Part shown: positions 10,060-22,424 of the stretch, piece after piece
Layout: the number at the start of each line of letters is the position of its first letter
Position numbering within the stretch: the stretch's first letter is position 1
Program-made: the position numbers and the translations under genes
Assembly (NCBI GenBank): GCA_028583605.1
Contig: CM053326.1
Coordinates: 35,992,931-36,056,930, forward strand
Source of the DNA: Dastarcus helophoroides
Taxonomy: Eukaryota > Arthropoda > Insecta > Coleoptera > Bothrideridae
Reading direction: 5' to 3'
DNA length: 64,000 nucleotides
Notes under the pieces: model-generated
The model's input: the letters and a program-made list of their open reading frames with translations, nothing else
Told to the model about the DNA's origin: nothing
Database searches by the model: none

Positions 10060-12760
10060 TTGACTTTATCTCAAAATTTGATCTTTTTTTCTTAAAATTT
10101 GACCTTTCTTTAAAGTTCAACATTGTTCTCGAAATTGGAAGTTGTATCAACATTGTCTTTTCTTTCGAAATTATTTTACCAATTTTATCAAAATTGAAAT
10201 TTATCTGAACATTTGGAGTTTTTTTTTTAATTCATCTTGTTCTCGAAATTTCAAATTTATTGTTAAAGTTTAACTTTATCTAGAAAAATGCAAATTTTTC
10301 ATTTTCTTTCTCCCATGAAAAACATCGGCTTTTTAAAAGTTCGACGCTATTCAATTTTTTACAATTTCTCGTTTCGAAATGTTATACTTGTTCACAAAAT
10401 TAAATTTGTCTAAAAATTTTAGGTTTGAAATTTGATCTGGGTTTTATTTTATTGTCAAAATTCGACGTTTTTTTTAAATTTTATCTTAGTAGCTAACTTT
10501 TGACAAATTCATTTTTTCGAAATCTCTTTTTTACAAAATTCGGAACTTTCCGAACATTTCAACTTTTATTTCGAACTAAATCCATCTATTTTCAAATCTC
10601 AAAATCTGATTTATTTCTTAAAATTTGACTTTCTCTAGAAAATTTTGACCTTCTTTTAAAATTCAATTCTTTTCTCGAAACTGGAAGTTTTATCGACATT
10701 TTTTTTCTTTCAAAATTTTGTTACCAATTTTCTAGAAATTCGATTTATCTAAAAATTTGGAGTTTTTTTTTAATTCGTCTTGTTCTCGAAATTTTAATTT
10801 ATTCCCAAAATTTGAATTTCTCTGGAAAATTGCAATTTTTTTATTTTCTTCTTCTCTGTAAAACTTCGGCTTTTTAAAAGTTCGACAATATTGTCCAAGT
10901 TTTCAATTTTTTAAAATGTCTCGTTTCGAAATTTTATAATTGTTCACAAAATTAAATTTGTCTAGAAATTTCAGGTTTTAAATTTGTTCTGGGTTTTAAT
11001 TTATTGTCGAAATTCGACGTTTTTTTATTTTATTTTTGTTGCTAACTTTTGACAAATTCATTTTTTCGAAATCTCTTTTTTACAAAATTCGGAATTTTTC
11101 GAAAATTTCAACTTTTATTTCGAAGTAAATTCATCTATTTTCAAATCTCAAAATTTGATTTTTTTCTTAAAATTTGACTTTCTCTGGGAAATTTTGACCT
11201 TCTTTTAAAATTCAATTCTTTTCTCGAAACTGGAAGTTTTATCGACATTTATTTTCTTTCGAAATTTTGTTACCAATTTTCTAGAAATTCAATTTATCTA
11301 AAAATTTGGAGTTTTTTTTTAATTCGTCTTGCTCTCGAAATTTCAATTTATTCTCAAAATTTGACTTTCTCTGAAAAATTGCAATTTTTTTATTTTCTTC
11401 TTCTCTGAAAAATTTCGGGTTTTTAAAAGTTCGACAATATTTTCCAAGTTTTCAAATTTTTACAATCTCTCCTTTCGAAATTTTATAATTGTTGGCAAAA
11501 TTAAATTTGTCTAAAAATTTCAGGTTTTAAATTTGTTCTGGGTTTTAATTTATTGTCGAAATTCGACGTTTTTTTTTTTAATTTTATCTTGGTGGCTAAT
11601 TTTTGACAAATTCATTTTTTTGAAACCTCTTTTTTACAAAATTCGGAATTTTCCGGAAATTTCAACTTTTATTTCGAACTAAATTCATCTATTTTCAAAT
11701 CTCAAAATTTGATTTTTTTCCTTTAAATTTGACTTTCTCTGACCTTCTTTTAAAATTCAATTCTTTTCTCGAAACTGGAAATTTTATCGACATTTTCTTT
11801 TCTTTCGAAATTTTGTCAATTTTCTCAAAATCGGATTTATTTAAAAATTTGGAGTTTTTTTTATTCTTGTTCTCGAAATTTCAATTTATTCTCAAAATTT
11901 CACTTTCTCTGGAAAATTGCAATTTTTTATTTTCTTCTTCTCTGAAAACATTCGACTTCTGAAAAAGTTTGACATTTTTTTTAAGCTTTTAATTTTTTAG
12001 AATTTCTCTTTTTAAAATTTATTAATTTCTCACAAAATTTAAATTTGTCTAAACATTTCAGGTTTTTAAATTGGTTCTGCGAGTTTCATTATGGTCAAAA
12101 TTCAAAGTCTTTTTCTAAAAGTTTGCTTTTTTGAGAACCTTTGATGAATTGATTTGTTTGGAAAGCTCATTTTTAAAAAATGAAGCTTTTTATGGAAATG
12201 TCAACCTTTATTTCAAACGAAATTTATCTATTTTCAAACCTAAAGATTTAATTTTTTTCTTCAAATTTGACTCTCTGGAAAATTTTGACCATTTTTTAAA
12301 ACTTAATACTTTTCTCGAAACTGGAGATTTTATCGACATTCTCTTTTCTTTGGAAATTATTTTACCAATTTTCTCAACATTCGAATTTATCAGAAAATTT
12401 GGATTTTTTTAAAATCGTCTTGTTCTCGAAATTTCAAATTTTTTCTCAAAACTTAAATTTCTCTGGAAAATTGCAAATTATTTGTCGAAATTTCGAGCTT
12501 TTCTTAAAATTTTGACTTTTTCTTTGAAATTTTTCTTAAAATTTGACTCTTTTCTTCCTCTCTGAAAAACTTCTACCATTTTAAAGTTCGACAATTTTTT
12601 TAAGCTTCCAGTTTATTTTTACAATTTCTCTTTTTGATTTAATGTTACAATTTTTCGAAAAATTCAAATTGGTCTAAAAATTTCAGGTTTTCAATCTATT
12701 GCCGAAATTCGACGTTTTTTTTTAATTTTACCTTCTTTTGAGAACCTTTTGATAAATTCA
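10060..12760. repeat. Tandem array of a ~550-bp AT-rich unit, about 4.5-5 copies
   Basis: The marker TTCAAATCTC/AAAAT starts at about 10591, 11140, 11694 and (diverged) 12233, giving periods near 549, 554 and 539. Each unit carries, in order, CTCGAAACTGGAAGTTTTAT, AATTTGGAGTTTTTTTTT, a CTTCTTCTCTGAAAAA block, AAAAGTTCGACA, TTTCAGGTTTTAAATTTG, GAAATTCGACGTTTTTTT and CAACTTTTATTTCGAA. An earlier diverged copy begins near 10060. The array is non-coding. Confidence 0.85.
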
Positions 12761-13352
12761 TTTTTTTCGCAAATCTCTTCCTCTTTCTCAATTTTTTCGA
12801 GATCTCTTCCTTTTTCTCAATTTTTTCGAAGTCTCTATCTTTTTCTCAATTTTTTCGATATCTCTTTCTTTTTTTCAAAATTTGGCTTTTTCTGGAAATT
12901 TCAGCTTTTATTTTGAACTTTGATATTTGCTGTTTCTTGTAAATTTAGATTTTTTTTCTCACAAAAATAATTCGACTTATGTTCACGAAATTTCAAGGCT
13001 GCAGAAAATTTACAAATAGGAAAGTAAAAATTATAAAAAAATATTTTTTAGAAATTTCGTCTCCCTAAATTGGTCTTTTACTAGAAATTTCAGATTTCAT
13101 GGGTTTTTTCAAATCAAAAATTTTGGAAAAGTACTTCTTGAAATCATAATTTTTTTGTCAAAATTTACGTAATAAGTCCTAGAAAAGTATTTTTTAAAAT
13201 TTCAAATTTTGTAGGTCACTTGTTTAATGAATACTTATTTTCTGCGTGTCTGTCTACGCTAGCTTTTATTTATTTATTTATTTTTTTTTAGGGGAATTTA
13301 AAGAGCCGCAATTGTTAGGTTATAATTTTCTTAAATAAATTTGAATTATGTA

Positions 13353-14527
13353 GGGGAGACTAGGGTATTCTGGACCACGGGTAATTGCGGACCAACTTCA
13401 TATTTTTTTCTGTAATAGTGGTTGAAGGCTAGAAATAACTGTCGTCGGCTTGCCTCATGTTAAGCTCATTTTTCCTTCAGTATTCGACTTTTGTACACGA
13501 ACCGTTACCTCGCTTCGATACCAAATAGAAATAGGATTGTTCGAATTTTTTTTTTTTTTTCACTCTAATTTGACCAGACTTTTCGAGAACCAACTCAGGT
13601 AAATATATTCATAATATTCGGGAAGCCCTGAGTCTTCGAGAGGGACATGAAGTTTGTATTGTGTTACTCCATATATGTAATACTTCTATATGTCGTGTTT
13701 TGTACCTTCGATTGTGTTCAAAAGACGCGATGGATATATATGTTTGTCTTTTTGGAGGACATAATTTATTAACCAATCCCGCTTCTCGTCAGTTATCTTT
13801 GTTGTCATTCATTTATTAGTGTTCCCGCCCATCTTGTCATCTGTTCCCGCTATAATTGAATGAAAGCTTGTACTCCAAAGAGTACGACATATACTTTCAT
13901 CTCACCTTTTTGACAACGCATTTTATAGTGGCGATTATACACAACACGCCATATAGAAGTATTACATATATGTGTTACTCATATGCTGCCATATTGTAAA
14001 AAATGACCTTCGGAAAATTACGGACCACTTTTGTCGTGGAATTGTGGATCACTCAATTCTCTACATTTCACAAGCTAATGTCATGTATTTGATGCATATA
14101 AGTAATTATTCATGCACATTTTCAGCATAGCATTATTTTTCGGCAATTTCTAATAGTTTTTTGTTAAAATAATAGTTTCGTTTCGAACATTGCCATTTGT
14201 CACTCCACTGCACTTTGTTTCTCTTTCATAACAAATCTTCTGCATGTACCGTCTGCATTCTGAATCAAAAACAAGAAGGTTTTTCTACTACATTTTTCCA
14301 TTTTTAATCGATTTACAAAGTGGTCCTTAATTCCCCGACATTTTTCAAAATCGCAAAAATGAAATTTTTTCGCCAACTTTTATAAGTTGTATAATTTACT
14401 GCTGCAAACCAAAGAGGGATTATTAGTTGTACTACAAATTCAAGCTCTGAAAATTTTCAGAAAAAAATATTTTTTTGCCTGTTTTTAGCCAACATAAAAA
14501 GGCGGTCCACAATACCCCAGCCTCCCC
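13353..14527. mobile_element. TA-flanked DNA element with ~24-bp inverted repeats
   Basis: The left end reads GGGGAGACTAGGGTATTCTG (then GACC) and the right end ends in CAATACCCCAGCCTCCCC (preceded by GGTCCA). These match as imperfect inverted termini. TA lies outside both (13351-13352 and 14528-14529). The element is about 1175 bp, of which 303 bp plus a duplicated target belong to a nested MITE. The word GGACCA recurs internally. No transposase was found. Confidence 0.65.
13670..13972. mobile_element. 303-bp MITE with 8-bp target duplication, nested
   Basis: The termini are inverted repeats of over 30 bp beginning CATATATGTAATACTTCTAT and continuing ATG(T/G)CGTGTT. TGTTACTC flanks the element as a direct repeat (13662-13669 and 13973-13980). 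Size, lack of coding sequence and an 8-bp duplication fit a hAT-type or P-type miniature element. Confidence 0.75.
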
Positions 14528-14529
14528 TA

Positions 14530-17500
14530 TATATTTATTTATATATTTTCAATTAAAAGCTTAAAATTTTTAAGATTCATATAATTAGAAATTCTTTTTT
14601 ATAGTATAAATTTTTAGTTTAATTCTCGAAATTCCAGATTTTATTTCTCAATTTTATAACTTAAACTAAACATGTTTATATATATTTTTTTAATTCGACC
14701 ATGAAATGGAAATTTCAAATTTCTTTAAATTTTGAGTTCAAGACCGTTTTGAAAAAGAGCTGAACTTTGAACGTTAAAAAAGGAATTACAAGAAAATTCT
14801 AATTTTAAATCCAAATTATCAACTTTAATGAAGGTGTTTATAAAAAAATATATTTTTTAAATTAATGTTGATTAGGCCCTATTACAAACCAAATGAAACT
14901 CCGATTGATTCGTCTGCGTGAATTTTATGAAAAAATAAATTTTTGACAGTTTAAAAGGAAACAAACGAAAGAGAAAAGCCAAAAGAGTGCTAAGAAAAAC
15001 ATTTAAAAATACCTACTTCCACATCAAGTTTTCAATATAGCAGTTTCCTTAAATTACTTTCAGATAGAAGTCAAAAATGGACAACATCCGCATTAATTAA
15101 GAAATTAATATTGTAATCAACAACCTGAAGGTTTCTTTTTATTTTCATTAGAGGAACGTTTACGAAAGTAAAACGCATAATTTGTTTGAAAACGCGATTA
15201 ATTTTCCGCAGTGGGCTAGTACAGTTAACTGTAAATGACATTTTTTGAATATTAAGTATCGCTTTCTACATAATTCCCCGGGAAATATATTAATTTGTAA
15301 TAATTAGCCAAGTCACGAATAAAGAAACAAAATTAAACATTAGGAATCACGTATTGGTACTCTATGGTGCACTTTCGGAATTTCACTTGTTATTTTTTGT
15401 TGTCATCCTTGGCTTTATCTGCATGTTCAATAATGGTACCACCATTTAATTCGGTACTGAATATGGGTATCCACCAGTACACACATTCTTATGCGTAATA
15501 TACTTTCTTTCCTCATTGGTTTCACAATCAATTTGAATATTACACCATTATGGTACAATAGGTTTTTAGTATGTATTGACCATATTTTATTGAGGCTATT
15601 TGATACACTGGTTAATTTATGCTAAACAGGTGCTAATGTTCGAAAGTAATTGGATTTTTGTAGCGACGCTATTAGAAAAGTGCAGAAGAAGGTGGTGAAC
15701 TTTCTTCGTATAAGACCGAGAAATTTTCAACTTCATTGAAGCATTCATTACAGAGTTCTGGATAAATATGTAATGAGTGTCCACAGTTCATTCAAATTGC
15801 TTAATCTTTTTATTTGTTGTTGAAACGGACCTGCGTGTGTATATGTACATATGTATGTGTACGTAATCTATGTTGCTAGTATGGAGGGTAGAAGCTTATG
15901 TTGTGTATATTAATAAAAGTTTAGCGAAATATAATCCTTCTGGGTATTTTTTTCTGAATTTATCAAGATTTTCACTGTACATAGTTTGAAAATCTTGTGA
16001 TATCTGGTGTATATAAACAGAATTACACAAAAAGTGGTTTAACTGGATGTCCCAAGGAATTTTTTTGCGTCAAAAATTACTTTTTCTAGCAACGAAATCA
16101 AGATCAATGTATGTATATATTTACGTTACTTGGAAGACACGTATTCTATTTTAAATAGAAGATTAAAATGGATAGATTCAAACCGTTTTCACACATATAT
16201 AGATTATTTAAGGTAATATTGAAAGTTGAAAACAATTAAAAATATGTTATATGTCTCAGTACTGATACACAGCTTGATTATCTACCGATAGTTCACTAAG
16301 ATTACAGGTGAAAACATACTACAGAACTAATCGGGTTAATGGGTAATTAGAGTGATAGCTTACTGTCTGGCAATTGATGTATACTTACATATTTAGGGAA
16401 CAATTAAAGTTTCTACACTTGTGCAACAACTTGAATATCTTACTACTTAGCAAATAAGGCATAACTAAAATAGACCAGAGAAGTTAGTTTTAAGAAAAGT
16501 TAACGTTACGTGGGGCATTAATATTTTAACAATTAGTATTAATTTTATCAATATGACTATGGCTATGAAATTTTATTAACATAAGTATGTTATTGCAAAT
16601 TAAAGTACTTTTATAATAATGAAATTTTAGTTTCACCAAATATAGTTACTAAAAATCAGAATGAATATTTCAAAAATAGAAAAATGAGGATAATATATTA
16701 CACTTGATCCATTTTATGATAGCTATTGCGTCACAAATGTGCAGTTATTTCAATTAAAGACACTCGTGCTCTCTAACTGAATTAATTAATTAACAGACTA
16801 CTTAAGTAAACAACTAAATAATTACTCTTTTAGGATTTATTGAGAAAAAAATGAAAAACTGATTTTCAAAAATCTACCACAACTTATTTGATTGTAGTCT
16901 GGCTGAAAAAAAATCGATACATATTTTGCTTCTTACTTTTAAAACAGTTAGTCGTCAATATTTATTATACTTCTGTGTTATATTTTGCTCCTATTAGTGT
17001 GACAAATTTAATGACAAACTAAATCACAATCAATCAGATTTCTAATCTAACTTCATGCGAATATTAATGACGTAATAGCAATCTTAGAACGGATCAACTA
17101 TGTTAAGGCCAGTTATATTTTTGTGTAACATGCAGAATTCTCAGACAAGATATGTTTTCGTTTAATTTACAAATAACTATTTGCGAATGTAAATTATATG
17201 ACCGTTATATGCTAAATAGTCATCTGTAGTAACAATTTGTTCTTTTAAGACACATTAAGAGGCAAGGATGATCATTAAGGGACAATTTTGTTAATGTAAT
17301 TACCGCATTGATTAGCATTATTTTGCAATAGAAGAACATATTATTGGTGTTCTTTACAAAAAAAGGTTTTTATTCAGTGAAGAATCTAAATATCTTGAAT
17401 TTTTTAAACTTTATTAAGCTTGTATTTTATATCTACCGAAGGAAAAGATTATAATCCCATAGTCATAATTTATGGACGTTTTAGATTAAGAGACAATGAT

Positions 17501-17934
17501 AATGATTATAATATATGTATTTTATTAACCGTATTATGTTTTGGTTTTCACTGTATTTTTCCATGATGTAGCTGATGGTCTTCATAAGCGTATTAGTTTT
17601 TCAAATAGTTCAAATTTACATTAGATTTAAATTCCATATAAATTATTGAGAAAGTCTGATAATGTTTTGTCCTAAAAGCGAGTGAGAATAAGAATATTAC
17701 ACCCACATTTGTCGGCTCAACTTTATAGCGACTAAAGACATTTACATATTTATACCAATTTAAATTTTAGAATGTAATATCGATACCTAAAAGCGGCATC
17801 TTTCTTGACTTTACTTTTATCAGAAAAAAACTCGCTCATTACAAAACTGCTACTGGGATTATTGCTAATGTCGGAACAACTAGGGAAATATTGTTAATTT
17901 AGCGCTCGTTATTACTAAAATACAGGGCGATTTA
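14530..17934. other. Gene-free AT-rich DNA
   Basis: I see no supported gene, RNA gene or terminal-repeat element here. Reading frames are short on both strands and base composition is uniform. Confidence 0.6.
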
Positions 17935-19193
17935 TTGGGTTGGCAAGAAAGTAATTTGGATTGTGTGGTATGAAAAGAAACACATTTTTTTAATAGAAAG
18001 AATAGACTTTAATCGATTATATATTTCCATTTTGTTCAATGACCTTTTGTCACCTTTTTTGTAGCTTCATGATTACGCGCTCATAGAAGTTCTAATCCTT
18101 CTCAGAAAAAAACTGAACCAAGTGCGATTTAAGGTCATAGCCATTTGGAAAATTTTTACCATTCATAGAGTTCTGCAAACTACGAAATAAATGGTAATCA
18201 GATGGTGCTAGACCAGGGTTGTATGAGGGATGCGACATCACCTCCTAACCAAACTCCAATAATTTCCCACGACTTACCAAAGATGTGTGAGGTCTAGCAT
18301 TGTCATGGTGGAACACAGTTGCTTTCTGATTTGCCAATTATGGCCTTTTTTTCTTTGATTGCTTCATCCACTTTCATTAGCTGTTGGCAGTACACATCTG
18401 AATTGATTGTCTGGTTCCTTGAAAGCAGCTCAAAATACACAATACCTTCATAATCCCACCAAATCGACAGCATGATCTTTTTTTGATGCAATTCAGCTTT
18501 TGATGTGGTTTGTGTTGGTTCATCGCGCTTGGACCATGATCATTTTCGAATGGTGTTGCTGCAGGTGGCCCATTTTTCATCACCAATAATGATTCTTGTC
18601 AAGAAGGTATCATTTTCATTGCGCCTGAGATGCGTATCGCAAATATTGATTCGTTGTGTCAAATAAACATCTTTCAATTTATGCGAAACCCAAATATCGA
18701 GGTTTTTAACGCGTCCAAGACAATTCTAGTGACTCTCAATGGTTGTGTGTGATACGTTTAACCTCACTGAAATCTCTCGAAAAGTTATATGATGATCCTC
18801 TTTAATAATGGCATCAATTTGATTATTACCAACTTTAGTAGATCGACCGGAACGTTGGTCACCTTTGAGTGAAAAATCTCCAAAATAGAATTTCTTAAAC
18901 CAATTCTGACAAATGCTTTCTGTTATGCAATCACCACCATAAACTTCACATATTTCTTTATAAGCCTCTGCAGCTTTCCGTCTTTTACGGAAATAAAAAA
19001 GTAAAATATGCCGAAAATGTTCGTTTTTGCTCTCCATGTTAAAATTGACCCTCAACTATCAGCTACAAATAAAATCTCTCACCACGTACTTCAAAATGAA
19101 CCTTAATCTGTCTCATATTAAATGTCAAAACGTAATTTAAATAACGCTGTCTATGTGGAAAAAAAAAACGAAATTACTTTCTTACCAACCCAA
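17935..19193 (-). mobile_element. mariner-family transposon, near full length, inactive
   Basis: The left terminus TTGGGTTGGCAAGAAAGTAA and the right terminus (other strand) TTGGGTTGGTAAGAAAGTAA form an inverted repeat of about 25 bp. TA is duplicated at 17933-17934 and 19194-19195. The length of 1259 bp is typical of mariner elements, and a degraded mariner transposase fills the interior on the minus strand. Confidence 0.92.
18017..19037 (-). pseudogene. mariner transposase, inactivated
   Basis: The start (MESKNEHFRHILLFYFRKR, ATG at 19037) and the helix-turn-helix part are intact to about 18730: CQNWFKKF, GDFSLKGDQRSGRS and ISVRLNVSHTTIESH are typical of the N-terminal DNA-binding region. 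A stop then interrupts the frame. Downstream the family continues in pieces: NLDIWVSHKLK, LTQRINICDTHLRRNE, IIIGDEKW (first catalytic Asp region, near 18590), LHQKKIMLSIWWDYEGIVYF (18430-18490) and YCQQL. The second catalytic region near 18310 keeps an HH/DN-like remnant only in a shifted frame. The natural end is VIEQNG..stop at 18017-18019. About 340 codons, the usual mariner size, with several frameshifts and stops. Confidence 0.88.
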
Positions 19194-19518
19194 TACATAA
19201 GAGAACGACTCTCGTATCCCAAAAGAGCTAAAAGTATGAGGATAATAAATTATAATGTGCGTTGGACAGCCCTGACATCATGTTTGACAGTATCACACGT
19301 GCAGAAATAAGATCAGAAATATTTAGCCAGCACGGGGGTCTAAGTTTGAAGACCGTTTACAAAATGAAGGAAGACAATTTATTTTAATCTAATTTTAATC
19401 TTGTTTTGCAACATTTGTCAATTACCCTAAATTTATGACATTTCTAGATAAATAAGGGATGTCTAAAGTTAAAATTTACTGTATTGTTTGTCACATCAAC
19501 GAATGTTTCTAATCAGGT
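19194..19518. other. Short gene-free interval
   Basis: Nothing recognised between the mariner right end and the retrotransposon fragment that begins near 19519. Confidence 0.5.
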
Positions 19519-20605
19519 TAGTTGATAACTTTTCTATCACTTCATATAAACCGGGCAACAAAGATATTTCCCTTTTTAGGGACAGGCTGCACCTTAGCAG
19601 ATTCCCAGGTGTTGGGGTATACACATTTGTTGTTAGAAACTGTGAACAATTTGCTTAGGATATGATTCAATTCTGGAGCGCACTACTTAACAACAATAGC
19701 GGGGATACCATTAAGGCCAGACGTTTTCGAGGAGAATCTTCCTTTTCTGAAAACAACTTCAGGCATCGAAGTGCCAACTTTAGGAAGAATAAGGGGTTCT
19801 GCGTTTCGTGAATCAAGGTTGGAATTTTCAGCAAAATTTAAGGCTAGCAGGTCAGCCTTTTCCTTGGAAATATTCGCAATATTGTTGTTGTCATCGAGTA
19901 AAGGTGGAAAATTTGAAGATCTACTACAATCTACTGTGTTAATCCCCAAAAGGATCAAGAATTTTTCGAACAGTTCATAAGCCTCTGGCGCATTTTATAA
20001 TCGAAATCACTTTTTGCCTCGTCATTAAACTGTTTACAAAAATTTCGTGCATCTACAAAGATGGTCCGAGTCTCGACTGAGGGATTACTTGGCCAACAAC
20101 GATATGCGCGATTTTTGCAGGACACAGCTCGAGCACATTTTTTGCTGAACCAAGATTTACTGGGCTCCCCATTCTTTTGGGAATGGGGAGTTGAGCATTC
20201 CAACTAGGATAGTTTCAGTGATGGATTCGGCCACTGGGGAAGGTTTATCTGAGTTAAAGCAGATTTCTTGCCATGGAAAAGATTTAAAAAAGTCTCCTAA
20301 TCTTTCCATTTGGCAGAATCAAAGTGCCAAACCCTACGGGTCTGTGCTTGAGAAGGCGGTGGTATATGAAGAGAGCGAGAGGCTGCGACAAGCTTCTGAT
20401 CAGTATTTCCGAGGGGTGATTTTATACGAATCAGGAGAATTTGTAAGGAAAACCTCGAGTAGATTAGGTTGATGGGTATCTACGTCAGGAATTCCTGAGG
20501 GTTTCTCAACCGATTGCCGTAATACCACGAGTGATAACGAAAGCCTCTGCCATCCTTCTCGCGTCGTCTGTTAGGAAAGAAAATCTTAACCAAGGGATAT
20601 TGTAC
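19519..20605 (-). pseudogene. Family A non-LTR retrotransposon copy A1 (endonuclease to early RT), broken
   Basis: Read on the minus strand, 20605-20470 matches the endonuclease segment of copy A4 (TGGTTAAG.TTTTCTT..GGCAGAGGCTTTCG). 20203-19955 encodes SWFSKKCARAVSCKNRAYR, and 19958-19683 encodes KEKADLLALNFAENSNLDS then TSMPEVVFRKG. The RT start (CCTAAAAAGGGAAA) is followed by a deletion of the NNYRPIS coding part and ends near 19519. Neither a 5' end nor a poly(A) tail is present, and the frames are interrupted. This is a remnant of an APE-type element. Confidence 0.75.
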
Positions 20606-22424
20606 AGTATATAACTGATATCTATACGAGCACTAAAATAAACAACTTTTTCTTAGCTTCCTTTGGGAATAATCTTATAAAACAAAAAATTAAAAAAAAT
20701 ACTTTATTCTAGCGCTCCATCTCCAGCTATCTGGTTATTCTAGTAGGAATATCCTGACACTCAGATGAGTTCAGAACTGTGCCATGTATGATATTTTTTG
20801 TTATGCTAAATTATTCTTATTTCATTTTGGTTGTAGTTTCTGTATAACATTCAACTTATCTGGAAAACCATATCAGGGGAAGCATGTAACTTATTGAAAT
20901 AATAAATTAGTTCTTCAGCATATAGACAATTAAATCGTTGCTATGAAGTTTTCACATTTGAAGGAATTGGGCTAATTTTGGCAATGATTAATGGGAATGT
21001 TATTAATTTTTCAAAATTTAAGAATGGTTGAAATCATTGTAAAAGTATTTTATTATCAAGATCCATGACATGTGATCTGTCTAAGTACAAGCGAATTAGT
21101 GTGACAAAAAAAAATGATTCAGTTGATGAACTTTCTGGGCATACAACCGTGGCAGACAGAAGATGGTATCATTAGCCAGATATCGGCAGGTACATCTTAA
21201 TGAATCAAATGAAATGCAACTATCGCCGACATCCTCCTAAATTACATCAGCTGGTGATGAGACAATGAGTTGTGCGCCTGGGTAAGTGAATGAATCGGTA
21301 TCGGTAGGAAGTCAACGAGTCTAGAGAAAATAAAGAAAAGTAGAAGGGGCGAATACATCGGCTGGTAATGCTCTTTACTTCTGTGATCACTGATCAGTCT
21401 CATCATAGATTTACCGCCAATAGCTTTTAAAAAGATCGAGTCTTCATAAGTATTAAGCGCGGAAATTAAATTTGAAGTCAAAGTTGATCCCGCTTGAATT
21501 TGTTCTGTTAAAATGTTTTGTGCGCTTAGCATTGGTTAGTGTTTAACATGTTTGGATAACAAACGAACTTTTTTCCATTTGTTCAGACAAATCCAAATGT
21601 AAGTAAATATATCAAAGTTTAAGTCGAATCTTAATTATAAGAAGAATTTTTGGTTTTAAAAACTGCTCTGATTGACTATCATGTTAGTATATTGTAACGA
21701 TTTTAAAATAGAAAAAATGAAATAAGGCAATTTTTTGGTTTAATTTTTAACGATGAGAATATAATTGTACAAAAATAAAAAGAATCAAGTTTAATGGTTT
21801 AACTTATAATATTTAATTAATAATGATAATATTAATATTTATTGAAAAACGTGTATAGGAAGAAAAAAATTGTCAAAAGTAAAAACAAATTACAAAGTTT
21901 TTTTTGTAAAATTTAGCACTAAAGCATGTGAGGCGAGGTAACATTGGAATAAAATCAATCAGATGTAAATTACTTTTAGTAAGATTTACCCCTCAAAAAC
22001 TGATCCATCGTTGACCAGGTTTCAACGGCCGGTTTTCCATTAAAGTGCATATAACAAGGTGTATCGTTATTTAATTGAGGCAAACATTTTTTTTTTGATT
22101 TCTGACTCCCTTAAAGCCACAATTCCTAGATATTTGTATAAATATTGTTTTATTACACGAATTATTATTTTTGAACGTAAAAAAACTTAAAGATAAGTTC
22201 GCCCCAATAAAATATTCTTTGAAGTGCATAGATATCGGAATACTATGAGATCTAAATAATTATGGGGTTAATCAGCATGCGAATCAGAGGTCTTTATAAT
22301 TTTTATACATGTTGTAAGTTAGGTTCGTCTTAAGAACAGTGCGCTTTCAATTTCAAGAAAAATCCATTGAACGGAAAGTTTTCTCTTTTTATTTTATAGA
22401 AATTAATTTGTGTCTTTTCTCGGG
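20606..22424. other. Gene-free interval
   Basis: No supported gene. A 96-codon minus-strand frame at 21242-21532 has no recognisable domain and no support from context. The rest is AT-rich. Confidence 0.5.

Larger units (their letters stand above)
8927..13313 (+). mobile_element. hAT-2 copy, 4.4 kb, built mainly of TTTCGAC-rich tandem repeats, right end lost
   Basis: The left end reads CAGGTGTTGGCAAACTTTTA followed by GAAGAGCC, the hAT-2 terminus in forward orientation. The right part (about 13110-13313) matches the 1-264 and 33925-34419 copies up to GGGGAATTTAAAGAGCCGC and then stops short of the terminal CAG. Between lie runs in which AAATTTCGACTTTTT-like words recur with changing spacing, organised into larger tandem units. 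No transposase frame is visible. The missing right end abuts the TA-flanked element at 13353. Confidence 0.6.

Noticed and set aside
11729..12412. Phe/Leu/Ser-rich reading frames in the AT-rich tracts (also 9609-9803, 27272-27918)
   Set aside because: They follow the tandem repeat units, have no domain and occur in both copies of the unit in different states of decay.
10060..12760. Possible CRISPR-like or satellite array
   Set aside because: Units are ~550 bp, AT-rich and degenerate, without short conserved repeats and unique spacers, and the window is eukaryotic. It is a tandem repeat inside a transposon.
21242..21532. 96-codon minus-strand frame
   Set aside because: No recognisable domain, no splice or promoter context, and such lengths occur by chance here.
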